Shown: positions 45,872 through 53,206, counted from the stretch's first letter. The stretch is DNA of 64,000 bases from Flavobacterium sp. CG_23.5 (GCF_017875765.1 NZ_JAGGNA010000001.1:248001-312000); one strand, 5' to 3'. The notes: a model not told the origin generated them from the sequence alone. Numbers and translations are program-made.

Positions 45872-46324
45872 TTACTTTAGTGGTATTTGTAATTCGTGTG
45901 TTCGGCTACCATCTTTTGCGCTCTCTTCAAACAGAATAAGAGTTAAAGTTGAATACTCCTCTTTTTTCTCAATATCGATTGTAAAATCAAATTTACCCCA
46001 TTCTGGTGCGCCAGCATCGGTCATTGTAAATCCGTTTTTCAATTCGTTATATCCATCCTCAATCACCCAACTAACGTTTGCTTCCCAAACTTGGGCTTGT
46101 CCTTGTATATGGAATTTAGTTCCATCTATTTTTTCTACCGTTACTTGGCGAAAATGTTCATTTGAAAAGACTGTCGCTATTTGTTTTTGTGGTTCGATGG
46201 GCTTTGTTATTTCAATTGTATCGCTGGAAACCGAGTTTTCATTGCTTTCCGTTTCGTCTTTATTTTGTTTGTTGCATGCTAACAATAACAAGCTAAATAA
46301 CAACATTGTTAATTTTATTTTCAT
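45872..46324 (-). CDS. Lipoprotein with Gmad2 immunoglobulin-like domain
   Basis: 150 aa. Lipobox with Cys17 (LLLLACN). After a Ser/Glu-rich linker the C-terminal half is a Gmad2 domain: FHIQGQAQVWEANVSWVIEDGYNELKNGFTMTDAGAPEWGKFDFTIDI and LFEESAKDGSRTHELQIPL. Gmad2 was described in bacterial spore germination proteins; in a Gram-negative lipoprotein it is probably an envelope-associated beta-sandwich of unknown role. Stands alone on the minus strand. Confidence 0.85.
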   Translation of the reverse strand: MKIKLTMLLFSLLLLACNKQNKDETESNENSVSSDTIEITKPIEPQKQIATVFSNEHFRQVTVEKIDGTKFHIQGQAQVWEANVSWVIEDGYNELKNGFTMTDAGAPEWGKFDFTIDIEKKEEYSTLTLILFEESAKDGSRTHELQIPLK

Positions 46325-46488
46325 TGTTTTACTAGTTTGAGATTTTTTTCCTAAAAGGTTTTAGATAGTATAGCATTCTTGAACTATCGCAAGGACTAAA
46401 ATATAAAATTACTTGGAATTAGCCGCAGATATCCGATCATACTTATTGTTATAGCTAGTTTTTCTTATTTTAATCCAATCAATTTAAC

Positions 46489-47286
46489 CTACCACCAAAC
46501 AATAAAAAATTCTAAATAGGAATTTTTGTCTTTTTGCCAACATAATGGTGCTTGTTTTTCATTAATAGCATTGGTAATGTGCTTTTCTATACCATTAAAG
46601 TGGTTCCAAATTTCGTTTTCAGCTGGATCCATTCCCCATTCCTTTTTTGGAGGTAGATAATAAGTTTTTGATGGATTATCAAGGCTTATAAAAGTTTCCA
46701 TGTTTATATAGTAGCCTTTTATGGCTTTTTCATAAATAGGGCTAAAATTGGCTTTATAATCGTAAGGAACGAACAAGGAAACTAATAAACACAGCGCTTG
46801 AGAAACATCGTCAACTACAATAGTATCAAACATTGATTTAGCACAATTATGGTATAATAAAGGAAATTGTTTTGTTTTTAATTTTTCTAATTTCTCTTTC
46901 AATGAATCATTCCTATTTGGACCAATCCAATTATTTATTGGTTCCGAAGAAATGCTTGGGTCAAACAGATAAAACTTATAAGCTAACTCCAGATGGATTA
47001 ACTGCTTTGTATTTTCATTTTGAATAATAAAATCAATTTCGCCAATGGTTTTTTTATCTTCAATTATTTGAACATTTTCATAAAGTAGTTTGTAGTTGGT
47101 AGACGCTTTAATCAATTCAGAAACAATTTTTTCTACCAAATGTCCCAATCTTACATTAGTTGGCAGTTGAAATTCCAGATCAGTTGTTAGGTTTAATGCC
47201 GATAAATCAAAAGTTTGTAAACCAGTAAAAGAAAAGTCTAGACAATTCGCTTTTATTATTGATGCAATCCTTGTCTTCGTTTTCAT
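46489..47286 (-). CDS. DUF1853 family protein
   Basis: 265 aa, soluble. The family is recognised from NVRLGHLVEKIVSELIKAS, LYENVQIIEDKKTIGEIDFIIQNENTKQLIHLELAYKFYL and NNWIGPNRNDSLKEKLEKLKTKQFPLL. The E-x-D-x(n)-H/E-x-E-L-A-x-K arrangement resembles a PD-(D/E)XK nuclease core, suggesting a nuclease-like fold; activity is untested as far as I know. No close operon partners. Confidence 0.85.
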   Translation of the reverse strand: MKTKTRIASIIKANCLDFSFTGLQTFDLSALNLTTDLEFQLPTNVRLGHLVEKIVSELIKASTNYKLLYENVQIIEDKKTIGEIDFIIQNENTKQLIHLELAYKFYLFDPSISSEPINNWIGPNRNDSLKEKLEKLKTKQFPLLYHNCAKSMFDTIVVDDVSQALCLLVSLFVPYDYKANFSPIYEKAIKGYYINMETFISLDNPSKTYYLPPKKEWGMDPAENEIWNHFNGIEKHITNAINEKQAPLCWQKDKNSYLEFFIVWW

Positions 47287-47636
47287 TCTATCGTTGGTGT
47301 TAATGTAGTTTGTTTCGCAAAGAAAGCCCTATAATCGCAAGAAGTTCAAAATTTTTTAAAACAGATACCTTTTTGTTTTTTATATAATTTTAAAAATATA
47401 AAAAATAGAAGAGAATATACCATTTTTTTAACGCTTACGCTAGCAGTCTGAACTAAATTTCAGTTTAGTTTTCGAAACTTTATCCTCCCAAATAGTACAG
47501 ACAAAGCTACATGTTTATTAGACATTTGCAAAGCGAGAATAATTATTCTTCCTGAAAGGACAGCTTTTGCAAATGCCTTATATTTCTGCCCGAATTGAAT
47601 TTAAGTCCTGTTCGCTATTGCTTTTAAAATTCAACT
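47287..47636. other. 350-bp gene-free stretch with nested palindromes
   Basis: No convincing ORF. It contains an imperfect palindrome around CTGAACTAAATTTCAGTTTAG-type sequence (about 47450-47470) and a nested structure at 47522-47576: outer arms ACATTTGCAAAGC and GCTTTTGCAAATGC around the perfect palindrome AGAATAATTATTCT (47536-47549). This marks the left border of the accessory region. Confidence 0.55.
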
Positions 47637-48659
47637 TTACTTTAAAAACAATTTCATCGCCAGTAAATATTCATCAGGTTTTTCGATATAAACATCATGT
47701 CCTGACTTTTCTATTATTTTTAATTGACTGTTTTTAAAAATAGCTCTATATTCATTCGTATTGCCCCAAGGAATATTATCGTATTGACCTTTTATTATTA
47801 AAACGGGAATAATACTGTTCTTAAGTTTTGGTCTTGGATCTGTAAGCTTGCTATAACTTGTTGGTGTTTTAATATTGCAGTAACCGCCACCGCCACCTTC
47901 TTCGGGCAATATTTTGGAAGGATCATAAACAAGTCCTTTGGTAAAACCCATTGCCATTTTATTTAAATAGCTATCCGCCTCTTCATCACTCGCTATTTTC
48001 TTTCCAAAAAACGCCCAAAAACGAATTGCTATATACCGTGGCTTTAATACAAAGCCAATTACATCACTGTTAACTTCCATTGGGTCTTTGAGCTGTAAAC
48101 TATCAGGTGCTTTAATTTTTTCAACCGAATCATTAACTGGTTTTACTGCACCTGGGCATGTAAGTATTATCTTATCCACTTTTTTGAGGTTATCAGCTGC
48201 GTATAATGTTGCCAAAGCACCGCCCCAAGATTGCCCTACTAAAATTATTTTTTTAGCTTTTATAATCTCGACGATTGCTTCAAGATCTTTTTGATGACGC
48301 GGCGCAGTATAATCATTTACATTTTCGAGCCTAGCAGACAGCCCACAACCAATTTGGTCATATAAATAAACATCAAATCCATCTTCAGAAAGTTTACCAA
48401 GAACTTCAATCACTTTCGAATGTACATATCCACCTGGGCCTCCATGTAGGTAAATAACAGGGTATGGTTTTTTAATTCCTTTCCCTTCAATAAAAGTATA
48501 GGCTATCTTGGAACCTGTTTTTAGATTCCAATATTGAGTTGATTGTCTTGGTTTTATCGTTGGGCTGTCTTGCATTGATGGCATACAAGCCTTAAAAAAG
48601 AATAGAACAAGAAGTATTAAAAATGCCCATTTAAGCACTCTGAAAATCTTTCGTTTCAT
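47637..48659 (-). CDS. Alpha/beta hydrolase (proline iminopeptidase-like), probable lipoprotein
   Basis: 340 aa. A hydrophobic N terminus ends in FFKAC (Cys25), compatible with a lipobox or a membrane anchor. The alpha/beta-hydrolase core has the oxyanion motif HGGPGGYVHSK, YDQIGCGLS and the nucleophile elbow VGQSWGGALA. The acid and His come from IIKGQYDNIPWG and IIEKSGHDVYIEKP. The HGGPG motif is shared with prolyl iminopeptidases and tricorn-interacting factor F1. Tail end of the same-strand accessory block. Confidence 0.88.
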   Translation of the reverse strand: MKRKIFRVLKWAFLILLVLFFFKACMPSMQDSPTIKPRQSTQYWNLKTGSKIAYTFIEGKGIKKPYPVIYLHGGPGGYVHSKVIEVLGKLSEDGFDVYLYDQIGCGLSARLENVNDYTAPRHQKDLEAIVEIIKAKKIILVGQSWGGALATLYAADNLKKVDKIILTCPGAVKPVNDSVEKIKAPDSLQLKDPMEVNSDVIGFVLKPRYIAIRFWAFFGKKIASDEEADSYLNKMAMGFTKGLVYDPSKILPEEGGGGGYCNIKTPTSYSKLTDPRPKLKNSIIPVLIIKGQYDNIPWGNTNEYRAIFKNSQLKIIEKSGHDVYIEKPDEYLLAMKLFLK

Positions 48660-48714
48660 TATTTAAATTTTATAGTTATCGTCATAAGACGATTTGGATT
48701 ATATAAAGTTACCT

Positions 48715-49680
48715 TTATAGTGAAGTTTTTTTTAATAACAGTGAATTAGTAAATATTATTTCTTGATAAACACTTTCAGTAAAAGACGTGTTTATATTCC
48801 ATTCTTTTCCGTATTTGATAATAGTACCAGCGAACAATTCTAATTCATTATCTTCTTTTCCTGAATTTAAATCAAGTTGTAATGAAGTAGGTGTTTTTGG
48901 AGGAAATGTAGCTGCTTTTTCAAATGTCTTTTGGATAATGTTGTCTTGTAGATAAATTCCTTTTCGATCTGCAATTGATTTTATTTCGTCCATTATTTTC
49001 GTCGCCTCTTCTTTTTGTAATTCAATGGTGCAAACGGCTCCTATAGAGGAATTGTATTTTGCAGTTATTAAACCAAAACTTGCTATGAAAATAAATTTAG
49101 TCCAAATATCAACTAAAGAATTGTCTTTAAACTCAAAATCTATTTTACTGCTGTCTATTAAATTGATAACCCAATCTATATCTTCAGAAGCATGTTCTGG
49201 GTCTTTGCCTAAGATTAATTTTCCTGCTTTTCCTTTATGTTCAATAATGCCCTTTTCACTTATATGAGAAGCAACATAAAGACAGGAGGGTAAAATAATA
49301 TTATTAGGTATGATTTCACGAATTCGATCATAAATATCAGCTCCATTCATCATTGGTATTAGGATGGTATTTTTTGTAATTACTTCGGATAGTTGCGTAC
49401 AAACATTCGTTAAATCATATTCTTTAACACAAATAAATACCAAATCAGGCTTAGAAATGTCAAATACTGTTTGATGAATCGCATCCGGTTTTGTTGTACT
49501 TATTGAATGTTCCGGAGAAAGTAACGTTAGTCCATTTTCTTTTACAGTATCGTAGGTTGTACCTCTTGCTACGAAAGAAATTGTATGTTGTTTATTTTTT
49601 TCGTTTGCTTGATTTATCTTAAAGCCAAAATAACCGCCAACACCCCCAAGACCTATGATAACAATGTGTTTTTTATTCAT
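48715..49680 (-). CDS. Ketopantoate reductase family protein (ApbA/PanE-like)
   Basis: 321 aa. The N-terminal Rossmann motif is IVIIGLGGVGGYFGFKI; the substrate region has VCVKEYDLTNV, PMMNGADIYDRI and DIWTKFIFIASFGLITAKYN. In true PanE the Lys of this last motif is followed by a conserved Asn pair; here the positions read Ala/Ser/Phe, so ketopantoate may not be the substrate. It follows the first Crp/Fnr gene by 60 bp and may be regulated by it. Confidence 0.82.
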   Translation of the reverse strand: MNKKHIVIIGLGGVGGYFGFKINQANEKNKQHTISFVARGTTYDTVKENGLTLLSPEHSISTTKPDAIHQTVFDISKPDLVFICVKEYDLTNVCTQLSEVITKNTILIPMMNGADIYDRIREIIPNNIILPSCLYVASHISEKGIIEHKGKAGKLILGKDPEHASEDIDWVINLIDSSKIDFEFKDNSLVDIWTKFIFIASFGLITAKYNSSIGAVCTIELQKEEATKIMDEIKSIADRKGIYLQDNIIQKTFEKAATFPPKTPTSLQLDLNSGKEDNELELFAGTIIKYGKEWNINTSFTESVYQEIIFTNSLLLKKTSL

Positions 49681-49740
49681 CTTTTTTTTTACAAAGGTGA
49701 AAATTCACGAATACATAAGCACTTGATAAATGGCAAGAAA

Positions 49741-50322
49741 TTATAGTTTACTGATTTCTTTTCTAATTCTGCTTAATGTACTGTCTGTAATTCCTAAATA
49801 AGAAGCTATAATTTTAAGAGGAACATGTTGAAAAATAAGTGGCTGTAGTTTTAAAAGGTTTAAATACCTTGTTTCTGCTTTTTGACTTGCCATTTCAATT
49901 ACTCGGTCGTTTAGTTTATAGTAATTGATAACAAATAAAAGCCGGCTAAACTCCCTGAATTCCGCGATGTTATGAAAGTTTTTTTGTACATTTTCTAAGG
50001 AAGTTTCCCATAGTATGCAGTCAGTCAAGGTTTGATAGATTTCTTTTGTAGGTTGTTTTTTAAAGAAGGATAAAAAGTCATTTACAAAACAAGGCGCTGA
50101 ATAGATGTTAGTTGTAACTTCATTATTATCTTCATCCAGAATATAGGAGCGCATATATCCTTTCTCTAAAAAATATGTTTTTGTGCTGATCGTGTCTTGA
50201 TCCAGCAGTGTAGTATTCTTATCTAATGCAAAATCACAGAACGTTTCCGTAATTTTTTCCACGATTTCTTTTTGGATTGGAAACAAAGAATGGAAATAAT
50301 TGTTAAGTATCGATTTGTCCAT
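49741..50322 (-). CDS. Crp/Fnr family transcriptional regulator (paralogue 1)
   Basis: 193 aa. N-terminal cyclic-nucleotide-binding-like beta roll (about 25-115: NTTLLDQDTISTKTYFLEKGYMRSYIL) and a C-terminal helix-turn-helix (LKIIASYLGITDSTLSRIRKEISK). The cNMP-binding Arg-Ser pair of classical CRP is not evident, so the ligand is unknown. Its 5' side abuts the 349-bp repeat, copy A; a second paralogue sits in the same relation to copy B. Confidence 0.9.
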   Translation of the reverse strand: MDKSILNNYFHSLFPIQKEIVEKITETFCDFALDKNTTLLDQDTISTKTYFLEKGYMRSYILDEDNNEVTTNIYSAPCFVNDFLSFFKKQPTKEIYQTLTDCILWETSLENVQKNFHNIAEFREFSRLLFVINYYKLNDRVIEMASQKAETRYLNLLKLQPLIFQHVPLKIIASYLGITDSTLSRIRKEISKL

Positions 50323-50344
50323 TAATTTGGTTTTTCAATTTCAT

Positions 50345-50536
50345 GTATAACGTCAGCGTGTGTAAAACGCGCCATAGAACTTAATTTGGAGCAAATATAG
50401 TTGATTTGTTGTGCCAAAAAGGAATTGCTTTAAAAACCGACCTCCGGTTCCGTTCAAACGCGGGTTAATTACTTCGTCTGTTCGCTATCGCTCGGGTGTT
50501 GGCTTTGCGAGCGCAACGAATACTTAGTTGTTAGCA
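50345..50536 (-). repeat. attC-like spacer A
   Basis: On the minus strand it runs from CTGCTAACAACTAAG (overlapping the stop of the gene remnant) to CGCTGACGTTATAC, just before the Crp/Fnr gene. The outer TAAC/GTTA and the inner CGTTGCG / CGCTGACG boxes are complementary with a bulge. The end core GTTATAC deviates from GTTRRRY at one position. Confidence 0.45.
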
Positions 50537-50620
50537 GCCGCTTTTATTAATTTTTTTAATTCTTTGAAAGCGTCAATTTGTTTCTCTCTAGAATGTACTT
50601 GCATTGTGTACCCGCATTGC
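50524..50620 (-). pseudogene. C-terminal remnant of a lost gene (copy A)
   Basis: Reading frame ending at TAA (50524-50526) encodes about 30 residues including CGYTMQVHSREKQIDAF and KELKKLIKAAANN. The coding-like composition and the stop codon overlapping the palindromic spacer suggest the tail of a gene whose body is gone. The same tail (KASANN) is present in repeat copy B, so the truncation came before the duplication. Confidence 0.5.
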
Positions 50621-50651
50621 AAATGCTACGATTTTGTTTTTAAAGAAAGGA

Positions 50652-50674
50652 GGTACTCGTTGCAAACGAGCACC
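50652..50674. repeat. REP-like hairpin (copy A)
   Basis: Arms GGTACTCGTT and AACGAGCACC with a short GCA centre and one mismatch. The same 23 nt recur at 52321-52343. The shape is like REP elements mobilised by REP-associated tyrosine transposases; no such transposase is in the window. Confidence 0.55.
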
Positions 50675-50729
50675 AGATGGGAATTTTATCAGTCAGATTT
50701 TGTCTGTTTTTAGTAATTTTCTCGATATC

Positions 50730-51356
50730 TCAATTCCACTTTTCTATTTTTTGTGGTTTTTTATTTGCAATCAATAACTGTTTCCCAGCTAAAATAAGAA
50801 TAAATAAATACAAGGCGATGAAAATAATCCGTTGCGATATACCTGGTGTGTTTTCTGAAACAAAACTCATCGCTACTATCATTATAAAAGGTATTAAGAA
50901 AGTAGAAATTGCCGTATTTTTCCAAATGTTATTCTTTTTGAGTTGCCACCATAAAGTCAAAGCACATAGTAGCCAAAAAACAGCTCCTCCAACTGCTCCA
51001 ACCGAGTGAATAATTGTACTAATCGATTTTTTATTTTCCATATTGGCTGGAGATAATCCTGCAAGAGTTAGAAACAATCCAGATAAAATTAATAAATAAA
51101 ACGGGTATGATTTTATAGAATATGAACGAAATTCCTTCATAAGGTTAAAACTGAAAATTGCTATGAGAATTCCTGGTATAATGAATCCCAGTATGTTAAA
51201 TATCCATTTGTTTTCAGCATCAGTTGATCCTAGTTCACTTACAGCTTTATGAAAGTGATTGTAACCATCAGTTCTTAGTCCTGCCATTATGATAATAGTT
51301 GATACCCCAACCACAACAGCAGTAATTCCAATTAATCCATTAGTCTTATTATTCAT
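50730..51356 (-). CDS. DUF998 family membrane protein
   Basis: 208 aa with six predicted transmembrane helices. The family is recognised from GLIGITAVVVGVSTIIIMAGLRTDGYNHFHKAVSELGSTDAENKWIFN at the start, plus AGLSPAN and THSVGAVGGAVFW-type segment IHSVGAVGGAVFWLLCA. Function unknown. ATG at 51356 chosen because DUF998 begins there. It is 55 nt downstream of the second Crp/Fnr gene on the same strand, so co-transcription and control by it are likely. Confidence 0.87.
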   Translation of the reverse strand: MNNKTNGLIGITAVVVGVSTIIIMAGLRTDGYNHFHKAVSELGSTDAENKWIFNILGFIIPGILIAIFSFNLMKEFRSYSIKSYPFYLLILSGLFLTLAGLSPANMENKKSISTIIHSVGAVGGAVFWLLCALTLWWQLKKNNIWKNTAISTFLIPFIMIVAMSFVSENTPGISQRIIFIALYLFILILAGKQLLIANKKPQKIEKWN

Positions 51357-51411
51357 TCTTTGTTTTTTCTTCAAAGATATGAGCTTATAAAAAAACATTT
51401 TTTGATCTATG

Positions 51412-51987
51412 TCAAAAAAAGACTATTTTGGCACGTATTCGGCTCAATGTTTCTTGTGTAATTCCTAAATATGAGGATAGCATCCCAAGTGGTACTCTTG
51501 ACAATATGTTTTTAGACGTGTTGCAAAAGAATTGATACTTCTCTGTGGCTGTATGAAATTGCATCGAAATTATTCTTTCTGACTTTTGAATAAAGTATTT
51601 GGAGATTAAAATTCTACCAAATCGCTCCATTTCGGGAAATTCCTTAAAACACTTTTCAAGTTGTAAAACATTAATGGCAATTAGTTCTGCCTTTTCTAAT
51701 GTTTCTATGTAGCAGTTGTCGGGAACATTTTTCATAAAACTATAAATAGAAGTAATCCATTCTCCTTCAGCTGAAAAATTGTCGGTTATTTCCTTTTCGT
51801 CTTTTTTATAGAAAACTCGTAATAGACCTGATTTTATGAAATAAGTATTTTCACAAATTCTGTTTGGTCTATGCAAAAACTTTCCTTTTTCAATGATTTT
51901 TGTACTAGAAATTTCTTCCAGTCGTTTTGTTAATTCTTTTGAAACAGGAATGAAGCTTTTGATATGATCTACTAATATTTCTATCAT
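51412..51987 (-). CDS. Crp/Fnr family transcriptional regulator (paralogue 2)
   Basis: 191 aa. Same architecture as the copy at 49741: cyclic-nucleotide-binding-like N terminus (IEKGKFLHRPNRICENTYFIKSGLLRVFYKKDEKEITDNF) and C-terminal HTH (PLGMLSSYLGITQETLSRIRAKI). The two proteins are clearly diverged, while their upstream DNA is almost identical. That suggests the flanking repeat, not the gene, was recently duplicated or exchanged. It precedes the DUF998 gene by 55 nt. Confidence 0.9.
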   Translation of the reverse strand: MIEILVDHIKSFIPVSKELTKRLEEISSTKIIEKGKFLHRPNRICENTYFIKSGLLRVFYKKDEKEITDNFSAEGEWITSIYSFMKNVPDNCYIETLEKAELIAINVLQLEKCFKEFPEMERFGRILISKYFIQKSERIISMQFHTATEKYQFFCNTSKNILSRVPLGMLSSYLGITQETLSRIRAKIVFF

Positions 51988-51997
51988 TTACGAATTA

Positions 51998-52346
51998 GGT
52001 TTTTCAATTGCATGTCTAACGTCAGCGTGTATAAAAAGCTCCTTAGAACTTAATTTGGAGCAAATATAGTTGATTTGTAGTGCCAAAAAGGAATTGCTTT
52101 AAAAACCGACCTCCGGTTCCGTTCAAACGCGGGTTAATTACTTCGTCTGTTCGCTATCGCTCGGGTGTTGGCTTTGCGAGCGCAACGAATACTTAGTTGT
52201 TAGCAGACGCTTTTATTAATTTTTTTAATTCTTTGAAAGCGTCAATTTGTTTCTCTCTAGAATGTACTTGCATTGTGTACCCGCATTGCAAATGCTACGA
52301 TTTCGTTTTTAAAGAAAGGAGGTACTCGTTGCAAACGAGCACCAGA
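51998..52346. repeat. 349-bp direct repeat, copy B
   Basis: Partner of 50329-50677. Contains an attC-like spacer (52014-52205), the gene remnant tail (stop at 52193-52195) and the REP-like hairpin (52321-52343), in the same order as copy A. Confidence 0.93.
52014..52205 (-). repeat. attC-like spacer B
   Basis: On the minus strand it ends GCTGACGTTAGACATG, where GTTAGAC fits the attC core GTTRRRY exactly. The other end is CTGCTAACAACTAAG. The 192-nt span is longer than typical attC sites. The end lies 27 nt before the Crp/Fnr start codon. Confidence 0.5.
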
Positions 52347-52351
52347 GTGGG

Positions 52352-52380
52352 GCAACGAATCATTAGTTGTTAACTGCAGT
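52352..52380 (-). repeat. Isolated attC-like arm downstream of the HEPN-like gene
   Basis: On the minus strand, GCAGTTAACAACTAATGATTCGTTGC follows the HEPN-like gene. It matches the arm in spacers A and B (TAACAACTAAGTATTCGTTGC), but is cut off after 25 nt where the REP-like hairpin of repeat B begins. Confidence 0.45.
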
Positions 52381-52381
52381 A

Positions 52382-53032
52382 TTAATATCGATTATACCAA
52401 TCACTTACAAAGCAACAAAGTGAAAGGGCTTTAAGACTATTTATTTCTGTTCCGTAATTTTTGTCTTCTCCATGCATTACCGCATGTCTATTTAATTTGC
52501 TAAAGTATTTTGACTTTTTAACTTTAATAGAAGGAACATTTAATGGACAATCATCTTTTAAAAGACTCACGAAATCTGGATTTCTTTTTTTGTCTAAGTG
52601 CTTATCAAGATTTTGTCGATTATGAAAGATTTTGCCATCAATCATTCCGTCTCCTTGCGACAAGAAAAGAATTGTTGACGAATAATACATTTTGTTTTTG
52701 TGAGCCAGAAAAGCTTCTTTAAAAATGTTTTCCCTCTCTGAGTGTTTTGAAATTAATTTTGCCTCAATACTCTTGATGTTTTTTTTATAAAATTCAATCA
52801 GTGATTTTTCAGCAGTTTCTATTTCGTCGTTTTTAATTAGTTTAATCGTTTCAGACAATTTTCTCATTTCAATATCACTTGAAATATACCATCCATAGTT
52901 CAATAATATTTCAGTGTTTTCAGTCATCGAAGGATTTGATATGTCTAAAGCTTTAGACAAAATCGCCGAGATTCCTCCAATCTTTTCAATTTCCTCTGCT
53001 ATTTTGTTTAAGTTGTTCAAAGCTAAATTCAT
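52382..53032 (-). CDS. Hypothetical protein with C-terminal HEPN/Abi-C-like motif
   Basis: 216 aa, helix-rich, no signal peptide. I do not recognise the N-terminal region. Near the C terminus, LNRHAVMHGEDKNYGTEINSLKALSLCCF fits the NRHxxxHG segment of HEPN and Abi-C-like domains, with an R-x4-H motif at about residues 182-187. HEPN R-x4-6-H motifs are ribonuclease sites in many toxins and abortive-infection proteins. A defence or toxin role is inference only. ATG at 53032 is preferred to a TTG at 53059. It is flanked by attC-like sequences on both sides. Confidence 0.7.
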   Translation of the reverse strand: MNLALNNLNKIAEEIEKIGGISAILSKALDISNPSMTENTEILLNYGWYISSDIEMRKLSETIKLIKNDEIETAEKSLIEFYKKNIKSIEAKLISKHSERENIFKEAFLAHKNKMYYSSTILFLSQGDGMIDGKIFHNRQNLDKHLDKKRNPDFVSLLKDDCPLNVPSIKVKKSKYFSKLNRHAVMHGEDKNYGTEINSLKALSLCCFVSDWYNRY

Positions 53033-53065
53033 ATTTTTAGTTTCGTAGTGTTTTTTCAATATTGC

Positions 53066-53199
53066 AGTTAACGTCCATGCCGCTTGGCGATGTGGCGGAT
53101 TAAGGAAGCCTAATCTTTCGGTTAATGACTAATTTTCCAAGTACAAAACTATCTTCAAATTAAGCCAAATCCCGCCATATTGCCAAACGACGGTTAGCC
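53066..53199 (-). repeat. attC-like imperfect palindrome between two orphan genes
   Basis: 133 nt. Outer elements TAACGTC (53069-53075) and GACGGTTA (53089-region mirrored at 53189-53196) pair with one bulged base. Inner 15-bp arms TTGGCGATGTGGCGG (53084-53098) and CCGCCATATTGCCAA (53172-53186) pair with two G-U. The central 70 nt are unpaired. On the minus strand the ends read GGCTAAC and GTTAACT. Length, bulge and unpaired centre resemble integron attC sites such as VCR. Confidence 0.6.
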
Positions 53200-53206
53200 G
53201 TTGTTT

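Larger units (their letters stand above)
50329..50677. repeat. 349-bp direct repeat, copy A
   Basis: Nearly identical to 51998-52346: equal length, no indels and about nine substitutions by eye, six of them in the first 50 bp. Its left end abuts the start of a Crp/Fnr gene, as does copy B. The copies are 1,669 bp apart. Confidence 0.93.
50323..50729. other. 407-bp gene-free stretch: repeat A and attC-like spacer
   Basis: Filled mostly by the direct repeat 50329-50677. It contains an attC-like palindromic spacer (50345-50536), a C-terminal gene remnant on the minus strand (50524-50620) and a REP-like hairpin (50652-50674). The last 50 bp lead into the DUF998 stop codon. Confidence 0.6.
51988..52381. 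other. 394-bp gene-free stretch: repeat B and truncated spacer
   Basis: Filled by repeat copy B (51998-52346), followed by a partial attC-like arm (52352-52380) that joins the HEPN-like gene. No full gene; the same gene remnant as in copy A ends at 52193. Confidence 0.6.

Noticed and set aside
50528..51009. Plus-strand ORFs across the repeat and the DUF998 gene
   Set aside because: Low-complexity shadows of the minus-strand repeat and gene; no recognisable domain.
50329..52346. Composite transposon bounded by the 349-bp repeats
   Set aside because: The repeats encode no transposase and have no terminal inverted repeats or target-site duplications that I can see.
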